Shown here one piece after another: positions 45,801 through 56,809 of a stretch of DNA of 64,000 nt (positions within the stretch are counted from its first letter, which is position 1; every line of letters starts with the position of its first letter). The DNA is taken from contig NZ_CP137920.1 of NCBI RefSeq assembly GCF_033708015.1, positions 1,364,001 to 1,428,000 on the forward strand. Direction: 5' to 3'. The translations under genes and the position numbers were made by a program. The notes under the pieces were generated by a model, which did not search any database, had not been told where the DNA came from, and saw only the letters and a program-made list of their open reading frames with translations. The DNA is from Proteus vulgaris (GTDB lineage Bacteria; Pseudomonadota; Gammaproteobacteria; Enterobacterales; Enterobacteriaceae).

Positions 45801-47335
45801 TTGAGATTGTCAGTGAAAATAGTGATCTTAACGAAAAGTTACGTCACCGTTTAGAGATGGCAGAAACAGAACGTGCCACGGCAAGAGAACTTTATCGTCA
45901 GCAACAAGCCCAATGTGCTCAATTTAATCAAGTACTCGCATCATTAAAAAGCTCTTTTGACACTAAATCTGAATTACTCAGAGAGCTTGAGCAAGAGATG
46001 CGTGATACTGGGATCCATATTGATATTGGTGCAGAAGCAAGAGCGAAAGAACTTCGCGATCAACGCTATTCTGCGGTAAGTGCAAACCGTACACGTATTA
46101 GTCAACTAGAACGAGATATCGCACTGAGTGAGGCTGAACGAGACAACCTAACCAAGAAAATTCGTAAACTTGAACGTGACTACATTCAAATTCGTGAGCA
46201 TGTTGTGAGTGCAAAAGCGGGTTGGTGTGCGGTTATGCGATTAGTGAAAGAAAATGGTATGGAGCGTCGTTTACATCGACGAGATTTTGCTTATCTTTCT
46301 GCTGATGAATTACGTTCAATGTCGGATAAAGCGTTAGGTGCCTTACGTCAAGCGGTTGCTGATAATGAATATTTACGTGATGCATTACGCCGCTCAGAAG
46401 ATGCGAAATATCCTGATCGTAAAGTTCAGTTCTTTATTGCGGTATACCAGCATTTAAGAGAACGTATTCGTCAAGACATCATTAAAACCGATGATCCGGT
46501 TGATGCAATTGAACAGATGGAAATTGAACTTGCTCGCTTAACTGAAGAGTTGACTAGCCGTGAGCAAAAATTAGCAATTAGCTCACGAAGTGTTGCGAAT
46601 ATTATTCGTAAAACTATTCAACGCGAGCAAAATCGTATTCGCATGTTAAACCAAGGTTTGCAGGCGGTTTCATTTGGTCAGGTACGCGGTGTTCGACTCA
46701 ACGTTAATATTCGTGAAAGTCATCAAGTGTTATTGGATGTGTTATCTGAAGAAGATAGCCAGTATCAAGATCTATTTAAAAACCAAAACCTTACTTTCTC
46801 TGAAGCAATGGCGAAGCTTTATCAGCGTTTAAATCCTCAAGTGGATATTGGTCAACGTATGCCACAAACTGTGGGTGAAGAGCTGTTAGATTATCGTAAC
46901 TACCTTGAAATGGATGTTGAAGTTAATCGTGGACCAGAAGGTTGGTTAAAAGCAGAAAGTGGCGCTTTATCAACAGGTGAAGCGATTGGGACGGGGATGT
47001 CAATTCTAGTGATGGTGGTACAAAGCTGGGAAGAAGAATCACGACGCTTAAGAGGAAAAGATATCTCTCCTTGTCGTTTACTTTTCCTCGATGAAGCCGC
47101 GCGTTTAGATGCGAAATCTATTGCGACGTTATTTGAGCTTTGCGAACGCCTTGATATGCAATTAATTATTGCCGCACCAGAAAATATCAGTCCAGAAAAA
47201 GGAACAACCTATAAATTAGTGCGTAAAGTGTTCAATGGTACCGAACATGTACACGTTGTTGGGTTAAAAGGATTTGGTCAACAGACTGAAAAAGATAAAA
47301 TTACATCATTAAATGTTGCTGAAATAACAGAATAA
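42875..47335 (+). CDS. mukB: Chromosome partition protein MukB (SMC-like)
   Basis: SMC-type ATPase that compacts and segregates the chromosome and binds topoisomerase IV. 1486 residues, the same as E. coli. The N-terminal head has Walker [12 protein letters not shown] near residue 34. Two long coiled coils (about 330-660 and 780-1120) flank a hinge. The C-terminal head has the signature [12 protein letters not shown] and Walker [12 protein letters not shown]. Last gene of the operon and followed by a strong terminator. Confidence 0.98.
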   Translation: MIERGKFRSLTLINWNGFFARTFDLDELVTTLSGGNGAGKSTTMAAFITAMIPDLTLLHFRNTTEAGSTSGSRDKGLYGKLRPGVCYAVLDVINSRHLRAVVGVRLQQIAGRDKKVDIKPFMIQGLPMAENPTEILTQAVADRQARVLPLNELKEKVEAIDGVVFRQFNSITDFHAVMFDLGVIPKRLRSASDRAKFYRLIEASLYGGISSAITRSLRDYLLPENSGVRKAFQDMEGALRENRMTLEAIRVTQSDRDLFKHLITEATSYVAADYMRHANERRVHLDEALTVRRELWSQRKSINNEAYRFIEMGKELEEQQALSSDLEADYQAASDRLNLVQNAVRQQEKIDRYVADVEEITFRLEEQSEVVEEAASKKEELEARVESAEEEVDELKSQLADYQQALDVQQTRAIQYRQAVQALERAKAQCDIADLDEINAEQWAERIQAKIQNITHSLLSMEQKLNVSEAAKTQFDQAYKLVSSIVGEVERQNAWDAAKVALREWSSHRHQADRVHPIRMQLAELEQRLHQRNNAERQLEEFNKHHGKSMEPDDLLILQDELEAKIEELSDYVNESGEQRMQMRQELDQLKQQIEKLKKQAPAWLAAQDALTQLCEQTRQSFETGHQVTEYMQQLLEKEREATVLRDETAARKQQIEAQIERLSQPSGAEDGRLITLAERFNGVLLSEIYDDITLDDAPYFSALYGPARHAIVVQDLSQIQAQLETLEDCPEDLYFIEGDPQSFDDSVFNAQEMDKAVLIKSTDRQWRYSRYPEIPLFGRAARENQLEILSRQRDALAELYATQAFDVQKIQRAHHAFSQFVGQHISVAFEADPEEGIRQLNQRRNELERALAQYEESTQQQRQHYARAKESLNLLNKLIPQVNILMDETLIDRVEELREELYAAEESMRYLQRHEKALATLEPIASILQSDPQEHEQLAQDYEQAKSEQQRYQQQAFLLVEVVQRRPHFSYSDAVEIVSENSDLNEKLRHRLEMAETERATARELYRQQQAQCAQFNQVLASLKSSFDTKSELLRELEQEMRDTGIHIDIGAEARAKELRDQRYSAVSANRTRISQLERDIALSEAERDNLTKKIRKLERDYIQIREHVVSAKAGWCAVMRLVKENGMERRLHRRDFAYLSADELRSMSDKALGALRQAVADNEYLRDALRRSEDAKYPDRKVQFFIAVYQHLRERIRQDIIKTDDPVDAIEQMEIELARLTEELTSREQKLAISSRSVANIIRKTIQREQNRIRMLNQGLQAVSFGQVRGVRLNVNIRESHQVLLDVLSEEDSQYQDLFKNQNLTFSEAMAKLYQRLNPQVDIGQRMPQTVGEELLDYRNYLEMDVEVNRGPEGWLKAESGALSTGEAIGTGMSILVMVVQSWEEESRRLRGKDISPCRLLFLDEAARLDAKSIATLFELCERLDMQLIIAAPENISPEKGTTYKLVRKVFNGTEHVHVVGLKGFGQQTEKDKITSLNVAEITE

Positions 47336-47367
47336 TTTTATTCCATTATCTGCCTCAAGAGGGCAAG

Positions 47368-47410
47368 AATAAGGCGCTACGGGCTTATGCCGATAGCGCC
47401 TTATTTTTTA
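47368..47410 (+). terminator. Terminator after mukB
   Basis: Twelve-base stem AATAAGGCGCTA / TAGCGCCTTATT followed by TTTTTA. Confidence 0.95.
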
Positions 47411-47559
47411 AAGTGTTACATAGATCAAAAAATGAAAGTAAATTAACAAAAAAATGAAATTATAAGTGGTATAACGTGCGCCATATCTCATTTAAATGTA
47501 ATTATGATGTTTATTATTATTCCCGTATGTGATTAATATAAAAATTTAAAGGAAAGAGA

Positions 47560-48273
47560 ATGCGTAAAGTCACGTTAGCTTTTAGTGCAATTGCTTTAGC
47601 GTTAAGCTTAAATGGCGCAGCAATGGCAAAAGTTCATATGCCAGAAGTTGTTAGCCCTGGCGTTACCGTTGCACAGCTTGCACAACAACAACCAATTCAT
47701 TGGGTTTCTGTTGCTGATATTGAAAAAAGCCTTGCAGGTCAAGCACCGATGGCGGTTGGTTTTGATATTGATGACACCGTTCTGTTCTCAAGCCCAGGTT
47801 TCTACCGTGGTAAACTAGAATACTCACCAAACGATTTTAGCTACCTGAAAAACCCAGAATTCTGGGAAAAAATGAATAACGAGTGGGATAAATTCAGTAT
47901 GCCTAAACAAGTCGGTATCGATCTTGTTCAGATGCACTTAAAACGTGGGGATACGGTTTATTTCATTACTGGTCGTACTCAAACTAAAACTGAGACTGTG
48001 ACCAAATATGTACAAGAAGGCTTAAATATTCCTGCAGATAAAATGCAGCCTGTTATTTTTGCGGGTGACCAACCTGGCGCAAATAACAAAGTAAGCTGGA
48101 TGCGTGATCACAAACTGAAAATTTACTACGGTGATGCTGATGCCGATATCGCAGCAGCAGATGAACTGAATATTCGTGGTATTCGTATTCTACGTGCCGC
48201 TAACTCTTCTTACCAACCACTGCCAAAAGCAGGGCAGTTTGGTGAAGAAGTTGTTATTAATTCAGAATATTAA
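47560..48273 (+). CDS. aphA: Class B acid phosphatase AphA
   Basis: Periplasmic, Mg-dependent non-specific phosphatase and phosphotransferase of the DDDD superfamily. A 23-residue signal peptide ends AAMA. Catalytic motif [14 protein letters not shown] (two Asp) and the second Asp pair in [11 protein letters not shown] are present. The 237 residues equal E. coli. AAAGGAAAGAG precedes the ATG. E. coli aphA lies elsewhere, so the position after mukB is a lineage trait. Confidence 0.96.
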   Translation: MRKVTLAFSAIALALSLNGAAMAKVHMPEVVSPGVTVAQLAQQQPIHWVSVADIEKSLAGQAPMAVGFDIDDTVLFSSPGFYRGKLEYSPNDFSYLKNPEFWEKMNNEWDKFSMPKQVGIDLVQMHLKRGDTVYFITGRTQTKTETVTKYVQEGLNIPADKMQPVIFAGDQPGANNKVSWMRDHKLKIYYGDADADIAAADELNIRGIRILRAANSSYQPLPKAGQFGEEVVINSEY

Positions 48274-48299
48274 TCTTTACCTGTTGTTTACTTTTATTT

Positions 48300-48333
48300 G
48301 TAAGGCGTAGGAAACTGCGCCTTTTCTATTTTA
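48300..48333 (+). terminator. Terminator after aphA
   Basis: Stem AAGGCG / CGCCTT with ten-base loop and TTCTATTTT tail. Confidence 0.8.
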
Positions 48334-48623
48334 AAATACCTTCCATTCAAATAATCTTATTTATCCATTCAAACTTCTTTATTATTTTTGAAAGTTTATC
48401 TTTAATTTGTCTGTTTTCTGTTCTTTTGTTGCGCCTTTATTTAAATTATATATTTGAATATAAAAGTAGCGAAATAGTCTTTTTTTGATTGAATAAAATT
48501 AAATTTCTATCAAGGGCTTACAAAACGTTAAAAATATTAGTTTATTCCTATAAAACTCTTTGCCTAGCTCATCTAATATTCTAGGATACCAAAATAATAA
48601 TAAGGGATGAGGGTAGAGGATTT
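48334..48623. other. Gap between aphA and ldtD
   Basis: AT-rich, no gene recognised. It contains the ldtD promoter region. Confidence 0.4.
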
Positions 48624-50351
48624 ATGGCGCATCAACCAATTAAAAGAGCAATCGCATATTCATTTGTTATAGGTACACTTCTTTCTGGGCATTATGCAAT
48701 CGCCACAGAAACAGAGTCGGCAACGTTATCTGCACCCGAAGCAGAAAGCGCATCATTAGTTCCTGTGAAGAACGACGTTATGCCATCACCTGCAATTGTG
48801 GCTATAGATGCACCACAACTGACTGAGTTAGCAGTAAGAACAAAACTACAATCATGGCTCCCTATAGGTTATAAACCTTCATATTTAACTCAGCTTGTGA
48901 AAATGTACCAAGCGAATAATCTTGCATTAATTTGGCAAGATGAAAAAATAGTCCAGCAATTACAAGGACAAATAGCAGAAGTGGCTATTTCAGGCATTCA
49001 ACCCCAATTTGGGCAATGGCTAACACAATTAGAAACACCTGAATTAACTAAAGAAGGGCGTGATATTATTTTATCAGATGCTTTTTTAGGTTATATCAGT
49101 TTTGTTGAGCAAGTGAATAAATCAGGTACATCTTTACTGTATCGCAGTGCAATACAAGCATTACCCGCTCCTTCTGATAATGCCGTAATTGAATTACAAC
49201 AAAATATTCAAAATAGCACCTTAGGTAGCTCTGTTATTTCTTATGCCCCATCTCACCCTTATTACACCTTAATGAAAGAGGAAGTGCGAAAGCAGTTACA
49301 TAGTCCAGTTGTTTGGCCAGAAATGAAAGGAACGGCATCATTAAAGCCAAATCAATCATCACAAGAAGTTGTACCGCTGAGACAAATTTTACGTAATTTA
49401 AAATTAATTCCTGAGCTAGCAGAAAATGAGCAGGAAATGGCGACGACTGTTTATGATGCGCCTTTAGTTGCCGCTGTTAAATTATTCCAAACAGCGCATG
49501 GGTTAGAGCCAGATGGTGTTATTGGGCGACAAACACGGGCGTGGTTAAATATAACACCTGCACAACGCGCGAGTATAATGGCATTAAATATTCAGCGTCT
49601 TCGTCTGACCCCTGCCATTGGCAATACGGGAATTTGGGTTAATATTCCTGACTTCTCACTCTATTTTTATGCTAATAACGAGCTTATTCTCGACTCAAAA
49701 GTCATTGTCGGTCGCCCTGATAGAAAAACACCGATTATGAGTAGCGCACTAAATAATGTCGTGGTTAATCCACCTTGGAATGTGCCAACAAGCATGACGC
49801 GTAAAGATATTGTGCCTAGAGGCAAAGCTGATCCTAGTTACTTTAGTCGTAAGGGATATACTATTTACTCAGGGTGGGGAAGTGATGCTTATCCTATTAA
49901 CCCTTACGATATTGATTGGCAAAATATGAGTGCCGCTAATTTCCCTTATCGTATTTGGCAGGCGCCAGGTCCAACAAATTCATTAGGTCGTTATAAATTT
50001 AATATGCCAAATTCAGAAGCGATTTATTTACATGACACTCCAAATCACTCACTGTTTGCAAAAAATATGCGAGCAATCAGTTCAGGCTGTATTCGTGTTA
50101 ATAAAGCCTCTGAACTTGCTTCAATTTTATTGGGTGATGCTGGATGGAAACAAGATAGAATTGATGCGGCACTAAAACGTGGTTCAACACAATATGCGCC
50201 AATTCCTGAGCGTATTCCCGTTTATTTATATTATCAAACAGCATGGGTAGCTCAGGAAGATGCACCTCAATATCGTGCAGATATTTATGGTTATGATAAA
50301 ATCACCACCAATGCACAACCTTATTTAGAGAATATTAAGAAATATTTTTAA
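48624..50351 (+). CDS. ldtD: L,D-transpeptidase LdtD (YcbB)
   Basis: Periplasmic enzyme that makes 3-3 crosslinks in peptidoglycan. An N-terminal signal segment (about residues 10-28) is followed by a substrate-binding region, a peptidoglycan-binding domain with AAVKLFQTAHGLEPDGVIG, and a YkuD catalytic domain with LHDTPNHSLF and the active-site Cys in SSGCIRV. The 575 residues are below E. coli (615). GAGGGTAGAGGA precedes the ATG. In E. coli it is envelope-stress controlled (Cpx); no box was identified here. Confidence 0.95.
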   Translation: MAHQPIKRAIAYSFVIGTLLSGHYAIATETESATLSAPEAESASLVPVKNDVMPSPAIVAIDAPQLTELAVRTKLQSWLPIGYKPSYLTQLVKMYQANNLALIWQDEKIVQQLQGQIAEVAISGIQPQFGQWLTQLETPELTKEGRDIILSDAFLGYISFVEQVNKSGTSLLYRSAIQALPAPSDNAVIELQQNIQNSTLGSSVISYAPSHPYYTLMKEEVRKQLHSPVVWPEMKGTASLKPNQSSQEVVPLRQILRNLKLIPELAENEQEMATTVYDAPLVAAVKLFQTAHGLEPDGVIGRQTRAWLNITPAQRASIMALNIQRLRLTPAIGNTGIWVNIPDFSLYFYANNELILDSKVIVGRPDRKTPIMSSALNNVVVNPPWNVPTSMTRKDIVPRGKADPSYFSRKGYTIYSGWGSDAYPINPYDIDWQNMSAANFPYRIWQAPGPTNSLGRYKFNMPNSEAIYLHDTPNHSLFAKNMRAISSGCIRVNKASELASILLGDAGWKQDRIDAALKRGSTQYAPIPERIPVYLYYQTAWVAQEDAPQYRADIYGYDKITTNAQPYLENIKKYF

Positions 50352-50668
50352 TATAAATAAATATAAATTTAATAAAGGGTAGCTAATTTGGCTACCCTTT
50401 ATTTTTATATAAATCAATAAGATGATTATATTCTCTTATGGTTATAAAAAATATAATAAATGATTAAATATTTTTAAAATTTCTATTAAAATTAGAACGA
50501 TAAAAAGAGATTTTAGTATAAATAATAAAATTAATAAGATTTGAAATGCCGATAAATTGAAACGAAGTGTTATTTACAATACTATACAAACCATAAGAAA
50601 CAATTCGAGAAAAATATTGTCATAATAAAGGTTCTTCCTCCCGAAATAATTTGTTGAGTGCATATACT
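50352..50668. other. Gap between ldtD and mepK
   Basis: 317 AT-rich bases. Apart from the ldtD terminator nothing is recognised. Confidence 0.45.
50371..50407 (+). terminator. Terminator after ldtD
   Basis: Stem AATAAAGGGTAGC / GGCTACCCTTTATT followed by TTTTATA. Confidence 0.93.
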
Positions 50669-51217
50669 ATGGATATTATTGATTCACATCGCCGTAAATG
50701 GCTGGGGCTTGGTATGGCCGCAGTGGGGTTAGGGTTATTGCCTACTCATGCATTTGCTTCATTAGCTACACCTAAACCAAAAATCCTTCGCTTTAATAAT
50801 TTAAATACTGGTGAAACTATTAAAGCCGAGTTTTTTGATGGAAAACGTTATAATAAACATGAACTTGCTAAATTAAATCACCTTTTTAGAGATTACCGTC
50901 AAAATAAAATCAAAACCATTGATCCTGCGCTATTCGACCAAATCTACTTATTGCAAGTGATGCTCAATAACAATAAACCCGTTGAACTTATTTCAGGTTA
51001 TCGCTCTTTAGTGACAAATAATAATCTGCGCCATAGTAGTAGCGGAGTGGCAAAGAAGAGCTATCACACGCGTGGACAAGCAATGGATTTTCGTTTAGTC
51101 GGTACTGATCTTGCCAAAGTACGTCAAGTCGCTTTAAGAATGAAAGCGGGAGGCGTTGGTTACTATCCGAAAAGTAATTTCGTGCATATTGATACAGGAC
51201 CCGTTCGCTCATGGTAA
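50669..51217 (+). CDS. mepK: Murein endopeptidase MepK (YcbK), Tat-exported
   Basis: Peptidase that cleaves 3-3 crosslinks, the counterpart of LdtD. A twin-arginine signal (HRRKWLGLG followed by a hydrophobic stretch) ends near AFAS. The zinc peptidase residues lie in SYHTRGQAMDFRL and NFVHIDTGP. The start at 50669 gives 182 residues, equal to E. coli; an in-frame TTG 18 bases upstream (50651) gives a longer, less likely N-terminus. Adjacent to gloC, 37 bases. Confidence 0.94.
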   Translation: MDIIDSHRRKWLGLGMAAVGLGLLPTHAFASLATPKPKILRFNNLNTGETIKAEFFDGKRYNKHELAKLNHLFRDYRQNKIKTIDPALFDQIYLLQVMLNNNKPVELISGYRSLVTNNNLRHSSSGVAKKSYHTRGQAMDFRLVGTDLAKVRQVALRMKAGGVGYYPKSNFVHIDTGPVRSW

Positions 51218-51254
51218 TCTATTGAGAATTAGTTAATAGAGAGTGGAGTGGTTG

Positions 51255-51905
51255 ATGATGTATCACATTGTACCTGTGACAAACTATATGCAAAATTGCA
51301 CCCTTATATGGTGTGATGAAACAAAAGAAGCGGCAATTGTTGATCCTGGTGGCGATGTCGAAAGGCTTATTGCAGAAATCGAAGAACGCCAGTTAACATT
51401 AACCAAAGTATTATTAACACACGGACACTTTGACCATATTGCAGGCACCTCTCAGATTGTTGAACATTTTCATGTTCCTGTCTATGGTCCCCATAAAGAT
51501 GATAATTTCTTATTAGAGGAATTAGAGCAACAGTGCCGTATGTTTAATTTTCCTTGTGGTAAATCATTTACACCAGATAGCTGGTTAAATGAAGGCGATA
51601 CCGTCACAATAGGTAAAACAATTTCGTTATCTGTATTACATTGCCCAGGGCATACACCGGGACATATTATTTTTGTAAACCATCAAAATAAACTTATCTC
51701 TATGGGAGATGTGTTATTCAAAGAAAGCATTGGTCGTACCGATTTTCCGCGTGGAAACCATGCCGATCTTATTGCTTCAATCAAAAATAAAGTCTTACCT
51801 TTAGGCGATGATTATCTGTTTATTCCAGGACATGGTCCTATGTCTAATTTAGGGCATGAACGCCAATATAATCCTTTTTTACAAGATGAAATGCCAATCT
51901 GGTAA
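51255..51905 (+). CDS. gloC: Type II hydroxyacylglutathione hydrolase GloC (YcbL)
   Basis: Metallo-beta-lactamase-fold glyoxalase II that hydrolyses S-D-lactoylglutathione. The zinc motif THGHFDHIAG, the HCPGHTPGH block, MGDVLF and FIPGHGPMSN are all present. The start at 51255 is chosen for GGAG six bases upstream; the next ATG (51258) is equally possible. 216 residues (E. coli 215). The C-terminal NPFLQDEMPIW is conserved. Confidence 0.94.
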   Translation: MMYHIVPVTNYMQNCTLIWCDETKEAAIVDPGGDVERLIAEIEERQLTLTKVLLTHGHFDHIAGTSQIVEHFHVPVYGPHKDDNFLLEELEQQCRMFNFPCGKSFTPDSWLNEGDTVTIGKTISLSVLHCPGHTPGHIIFVNHQNKLISMGDVLFKESIGRTDFPRGNHADLIASIKNKVLPLGDDYLFIPGHGPMSNLGHERQYNPFLQDEMPIW

Positions 51906-51935
51906 TTGTGTACTGACTGATATAAGTAAATAAAG

Positions 51936-51966
51936 AAAAGCGCTTTATTATAAAGCGCTTTTTTAT
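51936..51966. terminator. Terminator between gloC and aspC
   Basis: Stem AAAAGCGCTTTA / TAAAGCGCTTTT plus T run on the plus strand. Confidence 0.93.
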
Positions 51967-52003
51967 GAGTAAAAATGTGATTTGTTTGATGACTCTAAAT
52001 AAG

Positions 52004-52037
52004 AATGCCACATTATCATTATTAAAATGTGGCATTT
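52004..52037 (-). terminator. Hairpin downstream of aspC
   Basis: Stem AATGCCACATT / AATGTGGCATT. On the minus strand it follows the aspC stop by about 25 bases. The T run is short. Confidence 0.65.
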
Positions 52038-52062
52038 ATCTTAATGACACTTTAAAAGGTAA

Positions 52063-53253
52063 TTAGAGTACGGCAACAATGGCTTCGCACAGTGGAACCA
52101 TATTCTCAAGGGTTAAGCCTGCAACGTTAATACGCCCTGAACCTACGATATAAATACCGTATTCAGCACGTAAACGTTCAACTTGCTCTTTATTTAAACC
52201 ACTAAATGAAAACATCCCATTTTGGTCAATAATAAAGCTAAAGTCTTGCTTAGCACCTTTTTCTTGCAATGTGGTGACTAACAGTTGACGCATACGCTGA
52301 ATACGTTCACGCATGGTTGTCAGTTCTTCAATCCATTCTTCTTTTAACTCTGGGTTAGAAAGAATAGTTGTAACCACTGAAGCACCATGTGCTGGTGGGT
52401 TAGAGTAGTTAGCACGAATAATGGCTTTTGCTTGGCTAAAAGCTTTCTCAGCAGTGTCACTGTCTTTGGTAACAATCGTGCATGCACCTACACGTTCATT
52501 GTAGAGACCGAAGTTTTTAGAATATGAACTAGCAACAATAAGCTCCGGGTTCTTTTCTGCAAAGAGGCGTAAGCCTTGCGCATCTTCTTCAAGACCACGT
52601 GCAAAACCTTGGTATGCAAAGTCAAAAACAGGTAACCAACCTTTTTCTGCTGATAGTGCTGCTAATTGGCGCCATTGCTCTTCTGTTGGATCAATACCAC
52701 TTGGGTTATGGCAGCAACCGTGGAACAAAACAACATCACCCGCTTGTGCATTTTCAAGGCTTGCTAACATACCATCAAAGTCTAACCCATGATTTTCAGC
52801 ATCATAATAATCGTAATGACAGATCTCAAGACCTGCTGTTTGGAAAATATTATTATGGTTAGGCCAAGTTGGATTGCTTATCCAAACGCGTTTTGCTGTG
52901 GTTTGCTGAGCAATAAAATCAGCAGCAATACGTAAAGCACCTGTGCCACCTGGAGCTTGTGCTGTGCGTGCGCGCTTTTCAGTGATAATAGGGTGTTGTT
53001 CACCAAACAGAAGTGCTTGTGTTACATTGCCAAATTCAGGGATACCGCTAATAGGAAGGTAATTTTTAGTGGTTTCGTTTTCTAACAGGTATTTTTCTGC
53101 TTTCTTAACCGTGGTTAAAACAGGGGTCTTGCCTGTTTCATCCTTGTAAACACCAATCCCTAAGTTAATTTTGTTTTCACGAGGATCAGAACGGAAACTA
53201 TCAGCTAAACCTAGAATAGGATCGGCTGGTGCAGCAATGATTTTCTCAAACAT
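52063..53253 (-). CDS. aspC: Aspartate aminotransferase
   Basis: PLP enzyme linking oxaloacetate/aspartate and 2-oxoglutarate/glutamate. The PLP lysine is in [15 protein letters not shown], and the substrate Arg region lies near the C-terminus. The start at 53253 gives [16 protein letters not shown] and 396 residues, the same as E. coli; an upstream ATG at 53277 adds eight. Order aspC-ompF-asnS-pncB, all minus, is conserved with E. coli. Confidence 0.97.
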   Translation of the reverse strand: MFEKIIAAPADPILGLADSFRSDPRENKINLGIGVYKDETGKTPVLTTVKKAEKYLLENETTKNYLPISGIPEFGNVTQALLFGEQHPIITEKRARTAQAPGGTGALRIAADFIAQQTTAKRVWISNPTWPNHNNIFQTAGLEICHYDYYDAENHGLDFDGMLASLENAQAGDVVLFHGCCHNPSGIDPTEEQWRQLAALSAEKGWLPVFDFAYQGFARGLEEDAQGLRLFAEKNPELIVASSYSKNFGLYNERVGACTIVTKDSDTAEKAFSQAKAIIRANYSNPPAHGASVVTTILSNPELKEEWIEELTTMRERIQRMRQLLVTTLQEKGAKQDFSFIIDQNGMFSFSGLNKEQVERLRAEYGIYIVGSGRINVAGLTLENMVPLCEAIVAVL

Positions 53254-53604
53254 AGTGTAATTGTTCCCTAAGCTCAAAACGAAGCCGAAATATGAGTATC
53301 AAGAGTAACGCTATGAGGCCTTTTTGCCAACTGTTTGTAGAGAAATTAACAAGAAGTTGTGAACTAAGTGAGAATAAATAGCAAAACAAGATGTAAATAA
53401 GTGAATATCCTGTGATTATATTAACATGTAAAAATAATCACTAAAAAGACATAATTGTTTAGTATGATAAACTTTTAAATATTTCAAAAATGGGGATCAC
53501 AGAGCGTGTTATCACAATAGAGAAGCTAATTAAGTGTGATTAATTTAGGGGTAAATAAAAAGATAAGGGAAAGGGGGGAGAGAAGGAGTGTTAAATTGTG
53601 CAAA
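53254..53604. other. Gap between the porin gene and aspC
   Basis: About 350 AT-rich bases with no gene; it holds the aspC promoter. A purine-rich run of G and A at 53567-53588 was noted without explanation. Confidence 0.4.
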
Positions 53605-53634
53605 TAAAAAAGCAACACCGAAGTGTTGCTTTTC
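53605..53634 (-). terminator. Terminator after the porin gene
   Basis: Stem AAAAGCAACAC / GTGTTGCTTTT with CGAA loop, followed on the minus strand by a T run. Confidence 0.92.
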
Positions 53635-53677
53635 AAATCAATTATTAACTTGACTGTTTAATTACCTAAAGCGGTAA

Positions 53678-54799
53678 TTAGAACTGATAAGTCAGACCTA
53701 AACCAACTACGTTGTCAGTTGCAACGCCGTAAGCTTTAGTGAAGTCATCTTTATCTAACAGGTTGATTTTATAATCAATAACTGCAGTCATGTTTTTGTT
53801 AAATTTGTAGAATGAACCTACAGAGATATATTTAACTAAATCATGATCGTTGTCTTTCAGACCACCAACGCCATTGTTCAGATCTTTACCTTTAGATTGA
53901 ACATAACCTAAAGATGGTTTCAGACCTAAATCAACAAAGTCATATTGTGCAGTTAACTCGATGTTTTGAGTTTTGTTAGCGATAGTGCCTTTACCGTAGT
54001 AGTTCATGTTACGGCTTTCACCGTACATAGCCGCTAAATAAACGTTGTTAGCTGCGAATTTACCACCAAAGTTCCATGCTTCTGCATTTTTACCAGTTGC
54101 GCTGCTGTGGTGTTCCTGCCAGTTAGTACGAGCAGAGTTAGAGTAACCACCACCCAGTGTTACACCCCAACCTAAGTTGTAAGATGTAGAGAAACCGAAA
54201 CCGTCACCATTAGCTTTAGCTGTATCAATACGTTTGCTGCTATTGTTGGTGTTTTCGTTGTTTTTGCCTTGGTATTGCAGAGCAAAGTTCAGGCCATCAA
54301 CGTAACCGAACATATCAGTGTTACGGTAAGTCAGAACGCCAGTAGTACGACCAGTCATATAAACATCAGACTGAGACATTGAGTCACCGCCCCATAAAGG
54401 CAGAACGTCTGTCCATGCGTTGGTGTCGTAAATTACACCGTAGTTACGACCATAATCTAATGAGCCGTAGTCAGCGAATTTAAAACCAGCGTAAGCGAAA
54501 CGAGTTTTAGATGAGTTTTCGCTTTCAGTAGTATTAGTTTTGATTTCATACTCGAAACGACCAAAACCAACTAAATCTTTATTGATTTGAGTTTCGCCTT
54601 TGAAACCGATACGAGCACGTGAAGCGTCACCGCTTTCGTGATCACTATTTGTATCAGAATCTGCGAAGTAATGACGAACGTCAACTTTACCGTAGATGTC
54701 TACTTTGTTGCCGTCTTTGTTGTACATTTCAGCTGCGTTTGCTGCACCAGCAAACATTAAAGCTGGGATTACCACTGCAAGAAGATTGCGCTTCATCAT
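53678..54799 (-). CDS. Outer-membrane porin, OmpC/OmpF type
   Basis: Trimeric general porin. A 22-residue signal peptide ([10 protein letters not shown] ... AANA) precedes [18 protein letters not shown], the canonical first strand, and the chain ends in Phe (VGLGLTYQF) as required for BAM recognition. Mature length about 351, 16 beta strands expected. The extracellular loops are unlike E. coli OmpF and are rich in Asn, Ser and Lys. The start at 54799 is placed by GAGGG eight bases upstream. It occupies the ompF position (aspC-porin-asnS). OmpR control is expected but I did not identify boxes. Confidence 0.95.
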   Translation of the reverse strand: MMKRNLLAVVIPALMFAGAANAAEMYNKDGNKVDIYGKVDVRHYFADSDTNSDHESGDASRARIGFKGETQINKDLVGFGRFEYEIKTNTTESENSSKTRFAYAGFKFADYGSLDYGRNYGVIYDTNAWTDVLPLWGGDSMSQSDVYMTGRTTGVLTYRNTDMFGYVDGLNFALQYQGKNNENTNNSSKRIDTAKANGDGFGFSTSYNLGWGVTLGGGYSNSARTNWQEHHSSATGKNAEAWNFGGKFAANNVYLAAMYGESRNMNYYGKGTIANKTQNIELTAQYDFVDLGLKPSLGYVQSKGKDLNNGVGGLKDNDHDLVKYISVGSFYKFNKNMTAVIDYKINLLDKDDFTKAYGVATDNVVGLGLTYQF

Positions 54800-55139
54800 T
54801 ATTATTACCCTCATTGGTGTTATTCAGACACCTTTGCCACTGCCAGAAATAGTTTCTTAATTTTTATGGAACTATTTATGAGAGTTAAGTGTCGTCTGTG
54901 TCGGGTGACAGTGTTCCATTGGTAAAAAATTTTATCTACCCCCAATTTGCTACAAAAACGAAAAAAGTGTAACAAATTGTAACTATGTATTTCAAAGTGT
55001 GTATTTGGGGGAACTTTTGTATCAAATAACAGCCATGCATAAAAAAAGCCAACCTTGAGGTTGGCTTCTTCACTTAAGTAAAACGAGCACAATAAAACAG
55101 CAATGTAAATTTCCAGTTGAATACTAATTAATCACTAAA
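54800..55139. other. Leader and promoter region of the porin gene
   Basis: 340 bases with no gene. It holds the porin promoter and leader, and the asnS terminator at 55041-55068. The stretch at about 54930-55015 is the likely OmpR target by position only. Confidence 0.5.
55041..55068 (-). terminator. Terminator after asnS
   Basis: Stem AGCCAACCT / AGGTTGGCT followed on the minus strand by TTTTTTATG. Confidence 0.93.
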
Positions 55140-56540
55140 TTAGAAATCTGCATTTCTTGGTGTACGTGGGAATGGAATAACTTCACGAACGTTTGCAACG
55201 CCGGTCACATAAGCAACTAAACGTTCAAAACCTAAACCAAATCCTGAATGGGGTACAGTGCCATAACGACGTAGGTCGCGATACCACCAGTAGTCTTCTT
55301 TACTCATTCCCATTTCGTCTAAACGTTTATCAAACATATCTAAACGCTCTTCACGCTGAGAACCACCGATGATTTCACCGATGCCTGGTGCTAACACGTC
55401 CATTGCTGCAACTGTTTTACCATCTTCATTCATACGCATATAAAATGCTTTAATGTCTTTCGGATAGTTTTTCACCACAACAGGTGCTTTAAAGTGTTTC
55501 TCTGCAAGATAACGCTCATGCTCAGAAGAGAGGTCAACACCCCAATAAACAGGGTTTTCAAATTTCTCACCACAGTTTTCAAGCACAGTGACCGCATCGG
55601 TATAATCGATTTGAGCAAAGTCAGAGGTGATAAAGTTCTCTAAGCGTGTAATTGCGTCTTTATCGACACGTTGTGCAAAGAATTCCATATCATCTTTACG
55701 CTCTGCTAATACGGCTGCAAAGGTGTATTTCAGCATTTTTTCAGCAAGGGCTGCGATATCGTTAAGATCAGCAAATGCGACTTCAGGCTCTACCATCCAA
55801 AATTCAGCGAGATGACGACTGGTATTTGAGTTTTCAGCTCGGAAGGTTGGACCGAAAGTATACACTTTGCTTAATGCAGAGGCGTAAGTTTCACCATTTA
55901 GCTGACCAGAAACCGTTAAAAACGCTTCGCGGCCAAAAAAGTCTTCACTAAAATCAACGTCGCCTTTATCTGTGCGTGGTAGGTTGTTCATATCAAGTGT
56001 AGAGACACGGAACATCTCACCTGCACCTTCGGTATCAGCCGCTGTAATCAGTGGCGTAGAAACCCAGAAGAAGCCTTGTTCATCGAAGAAACGATGTAGT
56101 GCTTGTGCTAATGTGTGACGAACACGAGCAACTGCACCAATTAAGTTAGTACGAGGACGAAGGTGAGCAACTTCACGTAGGTACTCAATACTATGACGTT
56201 TGGCGGCCATCGGATAAGTTTCCGGATCATCGACCATTCCTACCACAACAACATGGGTGGCATGAATTTCAAAGTTCTGTCCCTGGCCCGGAGATTCAAC
56301 AATTTTACCGGTGACTTCCACAGAACAGCCTGTGGTTAAGTGCAGCACTTCATCTTGATAATTCGGTAAATTATTATTAATGATGGCCTGTACTGGATTA
56401 AAGCAGGAACCGTCATAGACGGTAAGGAATGAGATACCAGCTTTTGAATCTCTTCTTGTACGTACCCAACCGCGAACGGTGACGTCTTCGCCAACCGCGA
56501 TACGGCCTTGCAGTACGTCGACTACAGGCGCAACGATCAT
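55140..56540 (-). CDS. asnS: Asparagine--tRNA ligase
   Basis: Class IIb aminoacyl-tRNA synthetase. An N-terminal OB fold ([20 protein letters not shown]) binds the anticodon. The catalytic domain has motif 2 [20 protein letters not shown] and motif 3 [15 protein letters not shown]. The 466 residues equal E. coli. AGAGAGAT precedes the ATG. Downstream of pncB in the same orientation. Confidence 0.98.
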   Translation of the reverse strand: MIVAPVVDVLQGRIAVGEDVTVRGWVRTRRDSKAGISFLTVYDGSCFNPVQAIINNNLPNYQDEVLHLTTGCSVEVTGKIVESPGQGQNFEIHATHVVVVGMVDDPETYPMAAKRHSIEYLREVAHLRPRTNLIGAVARVRHTLAQALHRFFDEQGFFWVSTPLITAADTEGAGEMFRVSTLDMNNLPRTDKGDVDFSEDFFGREAFLTVSGQLNGETYASALSKVYTFGPTFRAENSNTSRHLAEFWMVEPEVAFADLNDIAALAEKMLKYTFAAVLAERKDDMEFFAQRVDKDAITRLENFITSDFAQIDYTDAVTVLENCGEKFENPVYWGVDLSSEHERYLAEKHFKAPVVVKNYPKDIKAFYMRMNEDGKTVAAMDVLAPGIGEIIGGSQREERLDMFDKRLDEMGMSKEDYWWYRDLRRYGTVPHSGFGLGFERLVAYVTGVANVREVIPFPRTPRNADF

Positions 56541-56755
56541 AAATAAATCTCTCTTCGTTTAATTAAAATAATTGTTTGGTTAATTCACTCTGCCCCTGTC
56601 GGACAGTTTTTCTATGTTACTTGCAATAGCGCAGGAAACAAGTAGGAAATTTTAGTTTAAAGAGTCAATAAAGAAGAGAAAAGCTTTTGTATAAAATAAA
56701 TTGATAAAAATAGATGAAATATTGATAAGAGTAGGTGTTATGGGTGAGAGATGAC

Positions 56756-56786
56756 AAAAGAAAGGGCAAATATTACCCTTTCTTTT
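56756..56786 (-). terminator. Terminator after pncB
   Basis: Stem AAAAGAAAGGG / CCCTTTCTTTT, 24 bases past the pncB stop on the minus strand. Confidence 0.9.
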
Positions 56787-56809
56787 ATTAATGAAGAATT
56801 TTGAGTTAA

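Noticed and set aside
54820..55092. 90-residue ORF upstream of the porin gene
   Set aside because: Covers the porin leader and the asnS terminator; no ribosome site and odd composition.
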